From Heterotrichella gracilis (lineage: Eukaryota > Sar > Xanthophyceae > Tribonematales > Xanthonemataceae): DNA of 64,000 nt. Below are positions 48,635 through 61,067 of the stretch, in pieces. The notes beneath the pieces are model-generated. The model was not told where the DNA came from, did not search any database, and saw nothing but the letters and a program-made list of their open reading frames with translations. Where the stretch lies: NCBI GenBank assembly GCA_032358255.1, contig JAULBX010016860.1, positions 1 to 64,000 on the forward strand, read 5' to 3'. The first letter of the stretch is position 1, and every line of letters starts with the position of its first letter. Both the position numbers and the translations under genes were made by a program.

Positions 48635-49565
48635 GGTTTTTTGAAGAAAGGCGCCTTGAGCCATTTACTTTAAACGCTGAAAATGTTCTGTACAGCATTT
48701 TCTACCTGAATCTAATTTCGTGTTAGTCATTATGTATGTGACATAAGCAAATATTTGGGGTGAGTACAAACCATATGACCTTTATCAGTATCATCAGAGT
48801 GAAATATTGTTGTTAATAATTGTGTTGCTGTGTTGACTTGTGGCGTAATTCTTTTACTCGGCTTGTAGCCTTTGTTTTTTGAGGCAGGATAAACATTTGC
48901 ATATTAGGTTTTATTTTCGTTAACCTTCGCATTTGTTTTTTTTTGAAAATACTCAAAATACATCATTCAGTGTTATAGACCCGGATTCGCCCACCACCAC
49001 GAAAGCAAGTTGGAAGCCACGCGTTCTTCAGCTGTAATATTTATTGTTAACGCTGCTGTGGATCGGTCTAGGATGTGAGCACATTGATTGTTGGGCCTCA
49101 AACTGGAATGTCCCACTACACGTGCCAACAAGCAAACTTTTCCTCGCAAACTGTTGCGAGTCGTACAAACTTTGGAAGAGCGTTTTTACCGTGTGATGTT
49201 CGCACTTTCAAAGCTTGAACTGAACCATCTTGGCAACCAAGTCGCTGTGGCACGGCGGATAGGAGAGCGGGGCGGTCTTCCGAAACAGTTAATGTGACAG
49301 GCTCAACCCACTTGCCTGAGAGTGAGCTAGACCTATACTGCCCAAAATATCAGTGTTTGCTGGAACCCAACAACAGTCACCTGCCAGCACGCTCGAAGTT
49401 GCTCGAGCGTATGACAGGGGACACTCGAGATTAAGCCTGGCCCGCAGATAACCAGTTCCCGTCAATTGCAGAGCACCATCTAGATAGTTCCGACGTCTGA
49501 CAGCTAAAAAACTTGCTGGGTGTTTGCAGGTTGACCTTTTCCGAGTATTTTCCGTCCTCCCCAAT
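48635..49565. other. Intergenic region between mannanase and ParA-like genes
   Basis: This contains the mannanase 3' UTR (T-rich, about 48650-49040) and then the promoter/5' UTR of the ParA-like gene. An antisense open frame at 49289-49909 overlaps the first ParA-like exon but has no recognisable features. No other exon is supported. Confidence 0.55.
49033..49037 (+). terminator. Candidate TGTAA polyadenylation signal, mannanase gene
   Basis: TGTAA lies 399 bases after the mannanase stop, in the intergenic AT-rich region. Confidence 0.35.
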
Positions 49566-52500
49566 ATGGCTTGTGCACCTGGCCCAGCTGGTGGAGGCCC
49601 CCAGCAGGCAGCAGAGGCACTGTACAGCCTCCCTGGAGCAGCCAGTGACCCTGCTCTGGTTGCCGTGTACAACTTCAAGGGAGGGGTGGCCAAGTCAACC
49701 ACCACCGTCAACCTGGCTGCAGCCCTGGTGCACAAGGGCCACAAGGTGCTCCTAGTGGATGCAGACGCCCAGTGCAACGTCACCAAGTTCTTCCAGCCCC
49801 TGCCTGAGGACTTGGATACTGTCAGCGAGACCGTACACCCATTAGAGGACAGGTAAAGGTTTGCCTCCCGGTGCCACAGTGACTGCAGTGAAGTGCTGGC
49901 TAGGGACATGAAGTGCCCTTGACACGGTTCCTATTTTGAATTTTCAAGCGCATGGGTTGTGCCTGAAACTGCAGAACTGGCCCAGCAAAGCGGTCCCGGC
50001 AGTGCAGTTTAGCTTGTTTACCCATGGGCTGTCAAGAAGTAAGGAATAGAAAGCGCCAGGCAGGCAAAGAATCCAACCGTTGTTCCTGCCAGGTGTCAAG
50101 CCCTTGTGTGTGCAGGTACCCTCACCTGCGCCCCATCAAATCAGACCGCCTGCCCCGGGGCCTGGACCCCCTGAGCGCGGATTTTGTGGTAAACGACCAG
50201 TGGCTGCAGGGCACCGACTCCCTGCTCACCCTGCTCAGGAAATTTGAATCCGGCATCCCAGCAAGGTGTGGGCTTACTTGGCTGCATAGCCTGCTCCGCA
50301 TGGCCTGGCTGGAGGGAACAGGCTCCTTTGAACGCCCTGATGAGCCATTAGTATAATCAGGCACAGAAGCTGGACGCATGGCCCATGCACCCCGGTGTTC
50401 CTTTGCCCGTGTAGTACTGATAAATCACTCAGATTTGCTCTGAGCTGGGCCTGCTCTTACCTTCAATTCCAACCACCCATAGCACCCATTTTATCCCTGG
50501 CCCAGCTCCTCCGATTGGCTGCCCAACCCCACCCCCGTGAATGAGGATGACTACCATGGCCGTCTGCAGCTGCTGCCCGGCCACCCCAAGCTGTTCACGC
50601 AGATGGGGCCCAGCTTCACGCAGTACCTAGACACAGCCATGGAGCTCACCATGCTGGCGTGCTTCAGGTGGGGCGGTGGGGGGCACATGAGGCACATGGA
50701 TCCAGGAGAGGAAGGGTGCACATGCAGGCTCCCAGAAGGTGCATAAGAGTGGTCACATGGGCGACATGGAGCCAGCTGGGGTGGGGATGCATGGGGCCAC
50801 CATGTGGGGACGCCATGTGAGGACATGATGGCACAGCTGGGACAGCAAAAATCAAAGGGGGTCAACCTTGGCAATGGAGCGTAGCTGACACCCGCCAAAA
50901 TGGCTTGCATGATGCTGTTTTTTAATGCTTTTCCACATGACATGTAATATGCTTGCTGGTCAAATGATATGATAGCGTCCAGCCATGCTTCATTGCACTA
51001 CGCGGCACCTGCGTGCAATGCATGCATTGGCAATCCTTTTAGTTATTTGCTAGTAAGCTTTTAGCTAGTAATGCGCGTCTCAGGTATCTTCATTAGCTGA
51101 GCTTACTGAACTATGCAAATGCATGAACCATGGACACACATCAAATTATCAAAATGCATGCACACCCTCCCCGCCGCAGGCTGTCCCTGGTGCGCTTGGC
51201 CCAGCACCACGGCTTCCACTACGTGCTTGTTGACCTTGGCCTCAACGAGCAGTACATGGCCAAGGTGTTCATCACGTCCTGCGACTACATCCTGCCGCCG
51301 GTGGACTGCTCCTTCTTCAGCGCCAGTGCGGTGGACACGCTGCTCAACACGATGCTGCCGGAGTGGATGAGGTGGGGGATCTGTTTGCAAGTATCCACTT
51401 CAGAAAATATGTACAATAAACAAATGCAAAAAAATAATAATACACTATTGGAGAAAGAGGTAGCAAAGATGGACCTCGTGTGTGTATTGCATGGTTGCAG
51501 CTACTTGTACATATTTAACGTGCATGCATGTGCCCCATGGGCTAGCCGATGCTCGGTCATGCCCCTGGAAATACCACCAGCAGCATGCGCGCTCTCGGTA
51601 CGCATGTGCACCCCTGCTCCTATTGTGCTGCTCAGCGCCCTGCGCGATGCCAGGGAGGCTACTACGTATATATTCAGTATTTATTCAGTATTTATTTTGC
51701 CAACCCTCCCTGAACCCATCGTGCAGGTGGCACTCCGCCAAGGTGGCCAGCCTGGCCCAGCGCACCAACGCGGCGCAGCGCGACTTTGGCCTGGCCTTCA
51801 ACCCCCACTTCCCGCGCCTGCTGCCTTTCCTTGCGCACATGTTCCCGGAGCACGAGGCGCAGAAGCAGCGGGGCAAGCAGGGGGGCCGCGGCGTGCGCAT
51901 GGTTGGGTGGAGCCAGGCGTCCCTCATTGAGACATGCAAGCTGTGTACAGTGCAGCCAAGCGTGCCGCCACAGGTATGAGGGGTAATCTGCAGGCACACA
52001 AACCACTGTAACAGGCGACGATGCCCAGGTGCATCTGCTAACAGTCGCATAATGTATCCATCGCATTGCTCGTGTGCCAAGACGCTGGTGCATGACATCC
52101 ACTTACAATGCCCTCACTGCTTGCTGTACTTACTGCCAACACCTTGCATTCCTTGCATGTCCAACCATGGGTCCCATCTTGATAGACGCTTTCCTCTGCC
52201 TGGTTGGCGTCTCAGCAAGATCGTGCAACACAGTGTACACATTGAATTACCCTGAGTACCCTGATTGCCCAGCATGCTTACCACGCTCTCCCTGGGTGTC
52301 AGGTGCAAGCGCTGTACATCCCCAGCGGGGGGGAGATGGCCATTGCGTTCTGCAAGTACCTGTCCACCATGGCCATCTCGCAGGAGCTGGTGAGGGGGCA
52401 CACCACAGCAAAGCATACCACACCACACCACACCACCAACTGCTTGCAAGCTTGACACCCCACGTAGTGCATGCATGTGGTGGATGCGGTGGTCTAGATT

Positions 52501-54923
52501 GCTGTGCAGTGTTAGCATGCATGCATAGTTGACAGTGTGACTGAGGTCACACTGCCTCCGTTACCATCTGTACTGAGCTGGGTACAGATGGTAGCGCTAC
52601 CTGTCCCAGTATGCGGTGCACTTGACAGCACAGAAGTAGGCAATGTGAGCCATGGCCCACCATCTAGGCCATTCACCATGAGGAAAGCGATTGCCATCTC
52701 CCTTCCTCCCCATTTTGCCGTCCTCACACATCCTCTCCTCCCCTGAACCCCACCCCATTCCACCCCCCTCCACCTCAGGGCCGCCCCGTGATCGACCTCC
52801 GCCCTGCACACCTGGAAGATTACTTTGCTGACAAGCAGGTGCACAGCCAGGAGAGCAGCATCACGCAGGACAGGTACTGGCAGGGGTCATTGAGGGCGAT
52901 AACAAGCAGTCACTCATGGCCTCCTAGCAATCCAAGTCCACTCCATGATGTCACCACTGACAGGCAACATTCAAACAAACAAACAAAAGGCATTCCCAGC
53001 CGTCATCGCCTTCTTGCCTTGTGTGCCCCTGAAGAGCACACAATTGAGACACTAAGTCCACAATGTCATGACTAGTAGAGTGAGATAATAAGTCTCGCAT
53101 GCTGGAAATATCAGACAACAATGCAGGAAAATGAGCAACATTCAAAAGGTTTCCTGTGATGTACTCTTTTACGCTAGAATGTCACCTCAAAAGATTGTGC
53201 TGCAGGCCACAGTGGGGAGGAATCCCTCTTGCGTTTCTCCCTGCGTCCACTACCAAGTGCTGTCTTCAGGGACAGGCCTAGACATGCACTGTGCTTTTTT
53301 ATTAATCTATCCTAACTTGCCGTTGATTTGACATGATTTTCTATACATATAATTTATTTATTAAAATATTAGTACAATCTATAATAGAAGCTGGGATGTT
53401 TTGTTTAATGCATTAAAAAAAAAACATTATCCATCTGCAGGTTCAAAGAGGAGACGCGCTACGCACGTGACAAGTACCTGTCGCTGGCGGACTTTGTGGT
53501 GAATGCGCATGCAGCAGTGCAGGCGGAGCGGGGAGCGGGGCAGGCAGCTGCCAGCATACCTCCCGTACCCACAGGCCCCAGGCTCCAGCCTATGCACCCC
53601 TGCAGGGCGGTTGCTTGCAAGCAGGTGGCAGCAGGCGGTGGTGGGTGTGGTGCAGGTGGCGGTGGCGGTGGTGGCAGAGCGAGGGGCAAGAAGGCGCCAG
53701 TGGCTGCAGCTGGTGCAGTGCGGTGCGCCCCTGGGCGGGGGCCGGTGACGCGTGGCAGGGCGGCAGCTGAGGTAGCTGATGCGGCTATCGGGGTGGAGGA
53801 GCAGGGGGGGGGGGTGGCGGAGGAGGAGCAGGTGCGGGCTGTGGGGGAGGAGGTGGGAGTTCTGGGGGTGGGAGCGGAGGAGGAAAGGGGGGAGGAGGAA
53901 GAGGGGCATGTGATGGGGAATCCATTGCAGAAGGGCAGCCCTGCAGGCACCACAGGGTATGCAGGTGTGCAGGAAGGGGAGGGGTGGGGTAGCTGGAGCG
54001 GGGGGCGTGGTGGGCTGGCGGGGCGTGCGGGTGAGTCGCAGCCTGATTCCGGAGTTGTGCCAGAGTCGCCAAGCGAGGTGGTTGGTCGTGGAGCAGCGGC
54101 GAGGAGCGCACAGGTCCCCCTCACGCGCCTGCGCCATGTGCCAGGGCTCAGCATCCAGGACCAACAGGAGGGACTAGAGGGGCACGGGGCAGCCAGCAAC
54201 CTCCTTGCGGTGCGCGGTGCAGCCACCACCACCACCGGTGCCCAAACCTGCACCATCCCGCCCCGCGACCCCCGCAGGCATCCGCCACCACCTGCACCCA
54301 ATGCCCCGCCCGGCCACCCCGCACCCCGGGCAACTGCACCCCTGGACCCGCGCCTCCTCATGGGGCTGGCGTGGGGGGTGCTGCATGGCCTGGCACACTG
54401 CAGCGGGCCAGGAGCCCAGCCCAGGGCTGGGACATATGATCACGGTGACGGGGAGGATCTGTGCCGGGACCCGCGCTCTGTGGACCACCGCTCCCAGTCC
54501 TTGAAGAGGGGGGGCATCCTGCCTCAGGTGCCGCTAGTGGCGCAGGGGGCGTCAGCAGAGGGGGAGTGCCACCCACCTGCAGGCGCCTCTCCGGCAACTG
54601 CTGCGCGTGCGCAGGCGGGCAACGTCACTACCTCCCTGCCACGACTCAGCTCCCTCAACTTGGGGCCCATTGCGCAGCGCGCGGTAGCACATGTGCTGGC
54701 GGGGGCGGAAGGGGCAGCAGGTGTCAGTCCGGGTGTGGGTGCGCAGCTGGTGCAGGATGAGGTGGTGGTGCGCAGCGTGCAGGTGGCGGGGGATGGCATG
54801 GCCGAGGCTCTGCTCTGCTCTGGCATTGTGGGTGGAGATGGTGATGGTGGTGATGGTGCAGGCAAGAGGAAGCGCACGAGGGGCGGCGTGAAGGGCAATT
54901 GGCACTGGTCATGTGCGCGGTAG
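49566..54923 (+). CDS. ParA/Soj-type (AAA_31/MinD-ParA) ATPase with long low-complexity C-terminal tail
   Basis: Exons: 49566-49852, 50116-50265, 50506-50667, 51180-51371, 51727-51973, 52303-52389, 52779-52873, 53441-54923 (TAG); 2703 bases, 900 aa. Residues 33-60 show the deviant Walker A of ParA/MinD ATPases, NFKGGVAKSTTTVNLAAAL, with signature Lys38 and Lys43. VLLVDADAQCNVTKFF follows (DxD..Q.N switch), then YVLVDLGLNEQYMAK at the Walker B position and CDYILPPVDCSFFSASAVDTLL, which matches the ParA core order. Typical ParA proteins are 210-400 aa; the conserved part here ends near residue 430. The last exon adds about 460 residues rich in Gly, Ala, Pro, Glu and His, with a KRKRTRGG nuclear-signal-like motif near the end. 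Function in the alga is unknown: ParA-like positioning of a cargo is inference. The tail is open throughout, but a hidden intron there cannot be excluded. Confidence 0.82.
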
Positions 54924-56654
54924 TACACATGTCACCACATCATTACCTGCAGTGCCTGCACATTGATGCATTATGAAGTACTATACTGGTCTTACCAATA
55001 AATCTAATGGACTACTTTTGGGGCCGGGTGGTTGCAAAATTTGCAAAGATTTATCACTGTTTCCCATGATAATGGTTTAGAGCTCCTAGTGTTTGGGCTT
55101 CTATTCCTCTGTGAGTGGCATTGCCAATCGTTTGTGGGTACGCATCTCTCGCGTGATACTCGTAACTTTTGGGGCAATGTCCCACTCTATTTCATGATTT
55201 CCGTGATTTGGGGTATTGGAAGTAAAATGCTTTTAAATTAATGAGTATGGATGAGCTCCGCCCGGGCTTGCGTCGGCTGTGTGCCTAACTAGCGAGGATG
55301 TTTATAACTAATAGGCCATGCCTAACTGGCAGGCAACTTTTTAACTAGTATGCCCTGCTGGCAGTGCCAATGATTATTCCGAATTCATGGCCAGTAATTT
55401 AAAGTAATTATGTCAGGCGTGCCAGGGGAACAAGTTTAGGCGTTAAGTCCCCAGCCAGGCGTGCGCCGTATTCAATCATCGCGCAATGAAAGGGTGCCAT
55501 TTATTATTAATTTTCAATTGCCATAATTCATGGCAATATAAATGACAATCAATGATTCATCGTGCCAGTGGCACAGCGACTGGCTACTAGCACTGTCACA
55601 AAATTTGGAATCATTGATTGCATTGTCAATGAGTGGGCTATGTACTACTAGCCTGGCTAGTTACTACCAGCCAGGCTACAGTAACTGCACAGTGGCTACA
55701 TAGCCACAATGATCAATGACATTCAAGTCGACTGGATCCATTAATTGCATACCAAAGATGAACGCTGCGTAGCGCATGCGGCATGCGTGATGAGCGTTGC
55801 AAGATTGCAGTTTTTGCATGATATCGATATGATCATATCGGATTTGCAATTATTGCAACTTTTATTTCAATGACCACCGATTCAGAATTCAACTGATAAG
55901 TTTTTTCAATGGGGAGCGTCTGATTTGGGCACAGGCTGACTCAGAACCTTAGTTGGACACTCGTCTTTCTGAATCAGTCACCTGGTGGTCCATCCCTTGC
56001 CAATGGCATTGCGTAATAGTTACAAAGGTATATATAACAGCAAATACTATGCAAAAAACACCTGCAAGATTCATTCACAACCCCATTGATAAAATGAGCT
56101 TCAAACAAGATACAATGGCACACACCATCTCAGTAACCGTTCAGGCTGGCTGGTCTAGAGACTAGACCATTCCCATGATTCGTGGCAGCAAACTTGTTCA
56201 TCATAATGCCAGAGTGCGCCTTTCAATTGGCTGCATGAACCATGGCATGGGCCACGTCAGCCGCTGCAATGCCATTGGGGCAATTTAAAGCTGGCAGCAC
56301 GTGCATCATGTCAGTATTAGTCCCCATGGCAATGCAGGGCATGGGGAGAGGTGGGCCAAATTCGCATGAACCTGGGAACCCTTTACCTATGTAACAGTGA
56401 GGTGAAACCATATCCATCGTGATGCCGCAAGCTGGGTCGCCATCCGCAACCTGGGATCCTCCACCGCAGGCACCTCCCAGCTGTTTGCAAAAGGATGAAC
56501 CCCAGCCAAGGGGTGTCCTCACATTGCCAGGAGTGCGTGGCCCCAGGGGGGGAATCACACCCACACCCCAGGTAGCTGCGTACCCGTGCTGGCAGCCTTC
56601 CCCATGGGTTTGATCCCCCTCGCAGGATTTTGAGGATTAGGAGGAGAGGGGGCA
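54924..56654. other. Intergenic region between ParA-like and AP-2 mu genes (convergent)
   Basis: The two genes converge, so both 3' UTRs lie here. It contains a cluster of palindromes and inverted repeats at 55541-55860, annotated separately. Open frames at 55953-56165 and 56419-56613 show no motifs. Confidence 0.55.
55541..55860. repeat. Cluster of nested inverted repeats and palindromes
   Basis: Four pairings are exact. CAATCAATGATTC (55546-55558) pairs with 55608-55620. GGCTATGTA (55636-55644) pairs with 55697-55705. TAGCCTGGCT (55649-55658) pairs with 55669-55678. CGATATGATCATATCG (55825-55840) is a perfect 16-bp palindrome flanked by GTTGCAA near 55797 and TTGCAAC near 55855. The block is AT-rich and intergenic. 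It could be a degraded MITE, a foldback element or a structured 3' region. Confidence 0.75.
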
Positions 56655-59600
56655 TCACACGCGCACCAGGTAGTCTCCCGACTTGCATATTTTGCGCACC
56701 CACTTGTCCACCTTGTAGTTTGACTTCTCCCACACCTTGAGGTACTGCACGCGCAGCCCGCTGGCGCTGTACATAGGTACCTGCAGGGGGGTGGGGGGTG
56801 GGGGGTGGGTGGCCAGGAGGATAAGGGCGGTATGTAGTGCAAGGGGACAATACACCCTCTGATCATAACGCATCCTCCAGGCGGGCTGGTGGCCCTTTCT
56901 GGAATTGGCAACTACAAGCATCCGCACATGTGGTCCATACAACTACATAAGCCAACGTTGCCCTAGCAATTCTACCCACCACCTGCGCATATTGACCTGC
57001 ACCAGGACGTGTGGCCTGGTCCGCAGCCTCGTATCAGGCGAGGTAGCTATGAACCATACACTCCGCCTCCCTCGACGATGCACACATACACACAGCACAC
57101 ACATCCTCCCCCCACACATACGCACATTGAACTGCATCTGTATGGGCGGCCTGCTCCACGTCTTCTTGTCCCGCGTGGTTGTGATGAGCGTGACGTCGCC
57201 AGCCAGCGACGCCTCCTGGTTGCCCGGGAAGCGCTTGATCTTCCACACCACGGCCTTGCGCTTGGTATCGTACTTGGCCTTGCCTGGGGGATGGGCAGGG
57301 GGGTGCAAGGTGGGGAAAGCAGGAGAGAATGGCGGTGGTACCCACTTGCAAGAAGCAAACGCATTGCATGTCAACGTGTGCTGGGGGGTCCAAGCCCGCC
57401 TCCACACACCACCTTCCTAGGATGGGCGGCGCAACATGCAGCGCGTGGGGAGTGGCTACCGGGATATGCAGCACAATTGTGCAGGACATCGGAAAGGTTT
57501 TGAGGGGCATGTATTGCTTATAATGATTGCTGGGTATGCGGAGCCCCAGATAGATTTTGCAGGGCGTGCATGGTTTTGCCATAGATGCCTGGCAACCCCT
57601 CAATTCCCCCCTATGATTTCTGCACCCTTACCCAGGCTTGTCTGCATGTCTGCGCTTGCTGCGTTCTCCGGCACGGGTATGATGACCAGCACGTTGAGCG
57701 CATGCATCTTGCTGTTGAAGGTGCTCTTGATCTTGATGTTCACCTGGGGGGGCAAACTGGTGCTCAGGGTCTTGTATACGGCTGTCTGAAGTGCTGGCAG
57801 AGATGCTCATGCAGGTGCTGCAGCGATAATGCAGCGTGCACTTTAATATGAACGCTTGGTTTGGAGAGGGCTGGCGTCACCCCAGCGGAACCCTGCCCTG
57901 CACCCGCCTACAACCATTCTCCATCATGATGGGTGCAGTGTATCAAAATCACGCCCTCCATGCTCCCGGGCTGTCAACCTAACTAGGGTTTTGGACAAGG
58001 ATTCACGCAAAATAACGTGCAGCTGTGTCCTATGTTTTGCACAGTGCTGGTGCCTAGGGTGGTGTCCACGAACCCCTCATCCCTACCAGCGTGCTGCAGT
58101 GCTACATCATGATGGGGGCGGCCTAATTATTAGTATTATTATTATCCCATGCGGCCTTGGTCAGCAATGCCCCCTGTGCTGTCTGGACCCAGGTGCTCTC
58201 AATGAAATTCCTGCAATGAAAGGGTTTTCACATGCGCAGGGGCACTGCTCCCCTCTTACCTCCACCCGCGTGCGTCCGTGCTCGGTGATGATGGGTGCGA
58301 TCTTGAAGGGCACGCTCACCCCCTCCGTGCTGCGGTACTTCATCAGCTCAAACTCGCCGTCTGGGGGCACAAAGGACACCACCTTCTCGGCGTTGAAGCG
58401 ACCAAGGTTGACGCACTGGTGGAAGGTCACGTCCTGCAGGGGGTGGGCGTGGGGGGAGGGGGGCTTCAGGATGTGCATGCACACTTGCATGCGTGTAGCA
58501 CAGGGTTATGTCTATGCCATGCATTAAGAGCTTGGGGTTTCTACCCTGGGTGTTGGGGGTTCCAAGGCAGCAATGTTCCCGTTATGCAAAGGGAAGCAGG
58601 TTCAAGTGCATTGCCCCAGACATGGGTATAATGCCCTTTAGCCCCCCATCTTGTTGTATCAGCACGGTCCCCACACCATGATGGCACAAGTGTCCACATT
58701 TCCTCGCCCACCACCACACAATGCCCCCAACAATACCGCCAGTAAACACCACCAATGACACTTCTACAGGGTTCCCTTGCCAACCCTGCAAACACCCAAA
58801 TCCTAACTCCCAGAGTCTGGGACCTAGACGCGCCTAGGACCCGCTCACCTCCACCTTGTCGTTCAGCCCAATCTTGACATCCGGCATGCCCGACAGGAAT
58901 GCCTTCATGGCCACCCGCCCCACCACGTCGCTGCGCAGGGTGGTGCCCTTTGAGCTCAGCAGCAGGTTCACCTGGGGAAGGTGGTGGGGGAGTAGGGATT
59001 GAATGCGGGGATGGGGATGGTACATGGGGTGGAGTGGGGTTGACGCGCAGGGACACCTGGCTTGCGGGGGCTTGAGAGAGAATGCGGCGGGTATCCATTA
59101 ACCCTTTACTAATTAGCATTGTATGGCAGATAGCATAAGAAAGCATAAGCATACAGCCCCGCCTCGATTGCCGACATGACATGACCCATGGGTAGGGTTT
59201 TAGGGTTTAGGGTTTTACCTGCTCGATCACGTCCAAGAACACCTCGTTCTTCTTGTACTTGAGCCCCTCCTTACGCCAACCAACAGCACCAGTCACCTGC
59301 GCACGGCGTGCGGGCTAGAGTCAGGGAACACGGTACAGGTGTGCGCATAAGGCGGGGTGTGCAGGGTGTGCAGGGTGTGCAGGCAGGGTGTGCAGGCAGG
59401 CCCACACCAAGGCAGGCTTCAGGCATTGTGAGCGCATGTTTTGGGGTTTAGGGATTGTGGCCCCACCTGCAGCGTTGACGCCGCCGCCTCCTGCTCCCGC
59501 TTGAGCCTCGCCCGCTCCGTGATGTTGCCCTTCTGGAACACGTACGTCTTCAGGATGGCCGGGTCGCACACCTGGGTAGAGGTGAAAAAAAACAATCAGG

Positions 59601-61067
59601 CAATTTCAACTATGCATGCCCTTTGCTGTCGTGGGCTGTGTTCCAGCTGGGCACCTGGCGCTCACCAACTATGCAAGTCCACCTCTGGCCGCTTGCTTGG
59701 GCGGGGCCACTCAGCGCACCTGGTCCACCCCTCACACGCCGCCCACCGCCCACATGGTGTGCCCACCCGCCCCACCCCCGCCTCCCTCACCATTCCTAGC
59801 GGGGTTGCCCCACCCTCCCTGGACATGTGCCACTTGCCCCCAGCGCCCCTACCTGTGGGTATCCAAAGTCCAGAATTTCGTCCAGCAGCTCGTAAATGAG
59901 CACGAAGTTGTTTTTGATGGCCTGCTCGTTGCACTCGCCGCCAAAGTAGGACTGCAGGAGGGCGGTGATCTGCAGGCGGGTGGGGGGGTGGGGTAAGGTG
60001 GCGTGTGGGGTGCGTGCGCGTACAAGGCAGTGGGTGCATGGACGTGGTGCTGCTGGTGCTGAGGTGAGTGCGGGCTGCCTGGAAGGGTGGTGCCACTTCA
60101 GAGGTTGGGTGGCTGTTCCTGTCAGTGGAAATCAGTGCAGCTGGGTTGCTGGAAGGGACCGGCACACTGCTTCCCACCAATTAACAACTGTCAGCGACAG
60201 CTGTGCTGTGCTTGCAAAAGGAAACCAGCACATACCACAACCACCACTTTCCCTTGTACCAATGCAGCGCGCATTTGCAGGAAGGCCCCAGCTGGGTTTT
60301 AGCATGTGGGAGGGTCCTGCTGAGCGCATCCAGTGCAGGTGCTTTTGTTGCAACGCTTGTTGCACACATTGCATAAACAAGGAACTGTATGAGGGCCCCC
60401 ACCGCAGTTGAAATGCAAAAGGAAGGAGCTGTTCTCGTACAGTGGGGTTCTCTACTGACCTGTGTCAGGAAGTTCATGGCAAGCATGGAGTTGCAGTTGC
60501 TCTTGACGCAGGCCAGGATGTAGATGTCGTTGTGGCGGAGGTACTGGAAGCTGGTGGTGCCCAGCGTCCGAACAGGGGCTGCGCTGGCTGCGTCGGGGTC
60601 CTTGACACGTAGGATGTGCGTCTTGAAGGCTTGTGCAACGTTTCGCCTAAAACGAAAGTGGCCAGAGAAATGGATGTGAATGACACATGGGATGTGGACC
60701 ACCACCCTAATAGCACTTTCTGTATCGTTCCGCAGCCAAACGTCAACCATACCATCCTATACCTTGGGCAACGTAACCAAGGCTGTGTATACTGAAGGAC
60801 TGTGCGATATGGTTTGCCAGACACGGTTGGCGACCCCGAGTGAAACCACAGGCGATTTTATATGCATCTCACACCCAAAGTTCTACCATCGCGTCCAAGA
60901 ACCCTTTTACGCAACAAGGGCAAGGAACGAGGCTGTCTGTCACGGGATCAAGAGTAAGGATCACTGGTTTCCCCGTCAACTCACTCGACGTCATCGCGGT
61001 ATCTCCTCTCGATGAGCACGTCCCCCTTCAGGTTGAGGAAGCACAATGCCCCACAGATGCAGGCCAT
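56655..61067 (-). CDS. AP2M: AP-2 clathrin adaptor complex, mu (medium) subunit
   Basis: Ten exons on the minus strand: 60985-61067, 60460-60646, 59853-59969, 59467-59571, 59219-59296, 58849-58971, 58260-58433, 57632-57743, 57126-57283, 56655-56780 (TGA); 1263 bases, 420 aa (plant AP2M is about 440). The N-terminal longin domain has [31 protein letters not shown] and [20 protein letters not shown]. The linker has [19 protein letters not shown], whose Thr (~166) corresponds to the kinase-targeted Thr156 of animal AP2M1. The mu-homology domain carries [70 protein letters not shown] and [12 protein letters not shown]. The Asp and Trp that read YxxPhi sorting signals in the family appear retained. 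It acts at the plasma membrane in cargo selection for clathrin-coated vesicles. Confidence 0.95.
59192..59216 (-). repeat. Telomere-like TTTTAGGG/TTTAGGG run at AP2M exon 5 donor
   Basis: TAGGGTTTTAGGGTTTAGGG lies just beyond the exon 5 donor, in intron 58972-59218. It is an interstitial string of the TTTTAGGG/TTTAGGG telomere types. Confidence 0.8.

Noticed and set aside
53459-54361. 300-codon open frame on the minus strand
   Set aside because: It is antisense to the last ParA-like exon. Its Pro/Ser/Arg/Ala composition is what the complement of GC-rich Gly/Ala/Glu codons gives.
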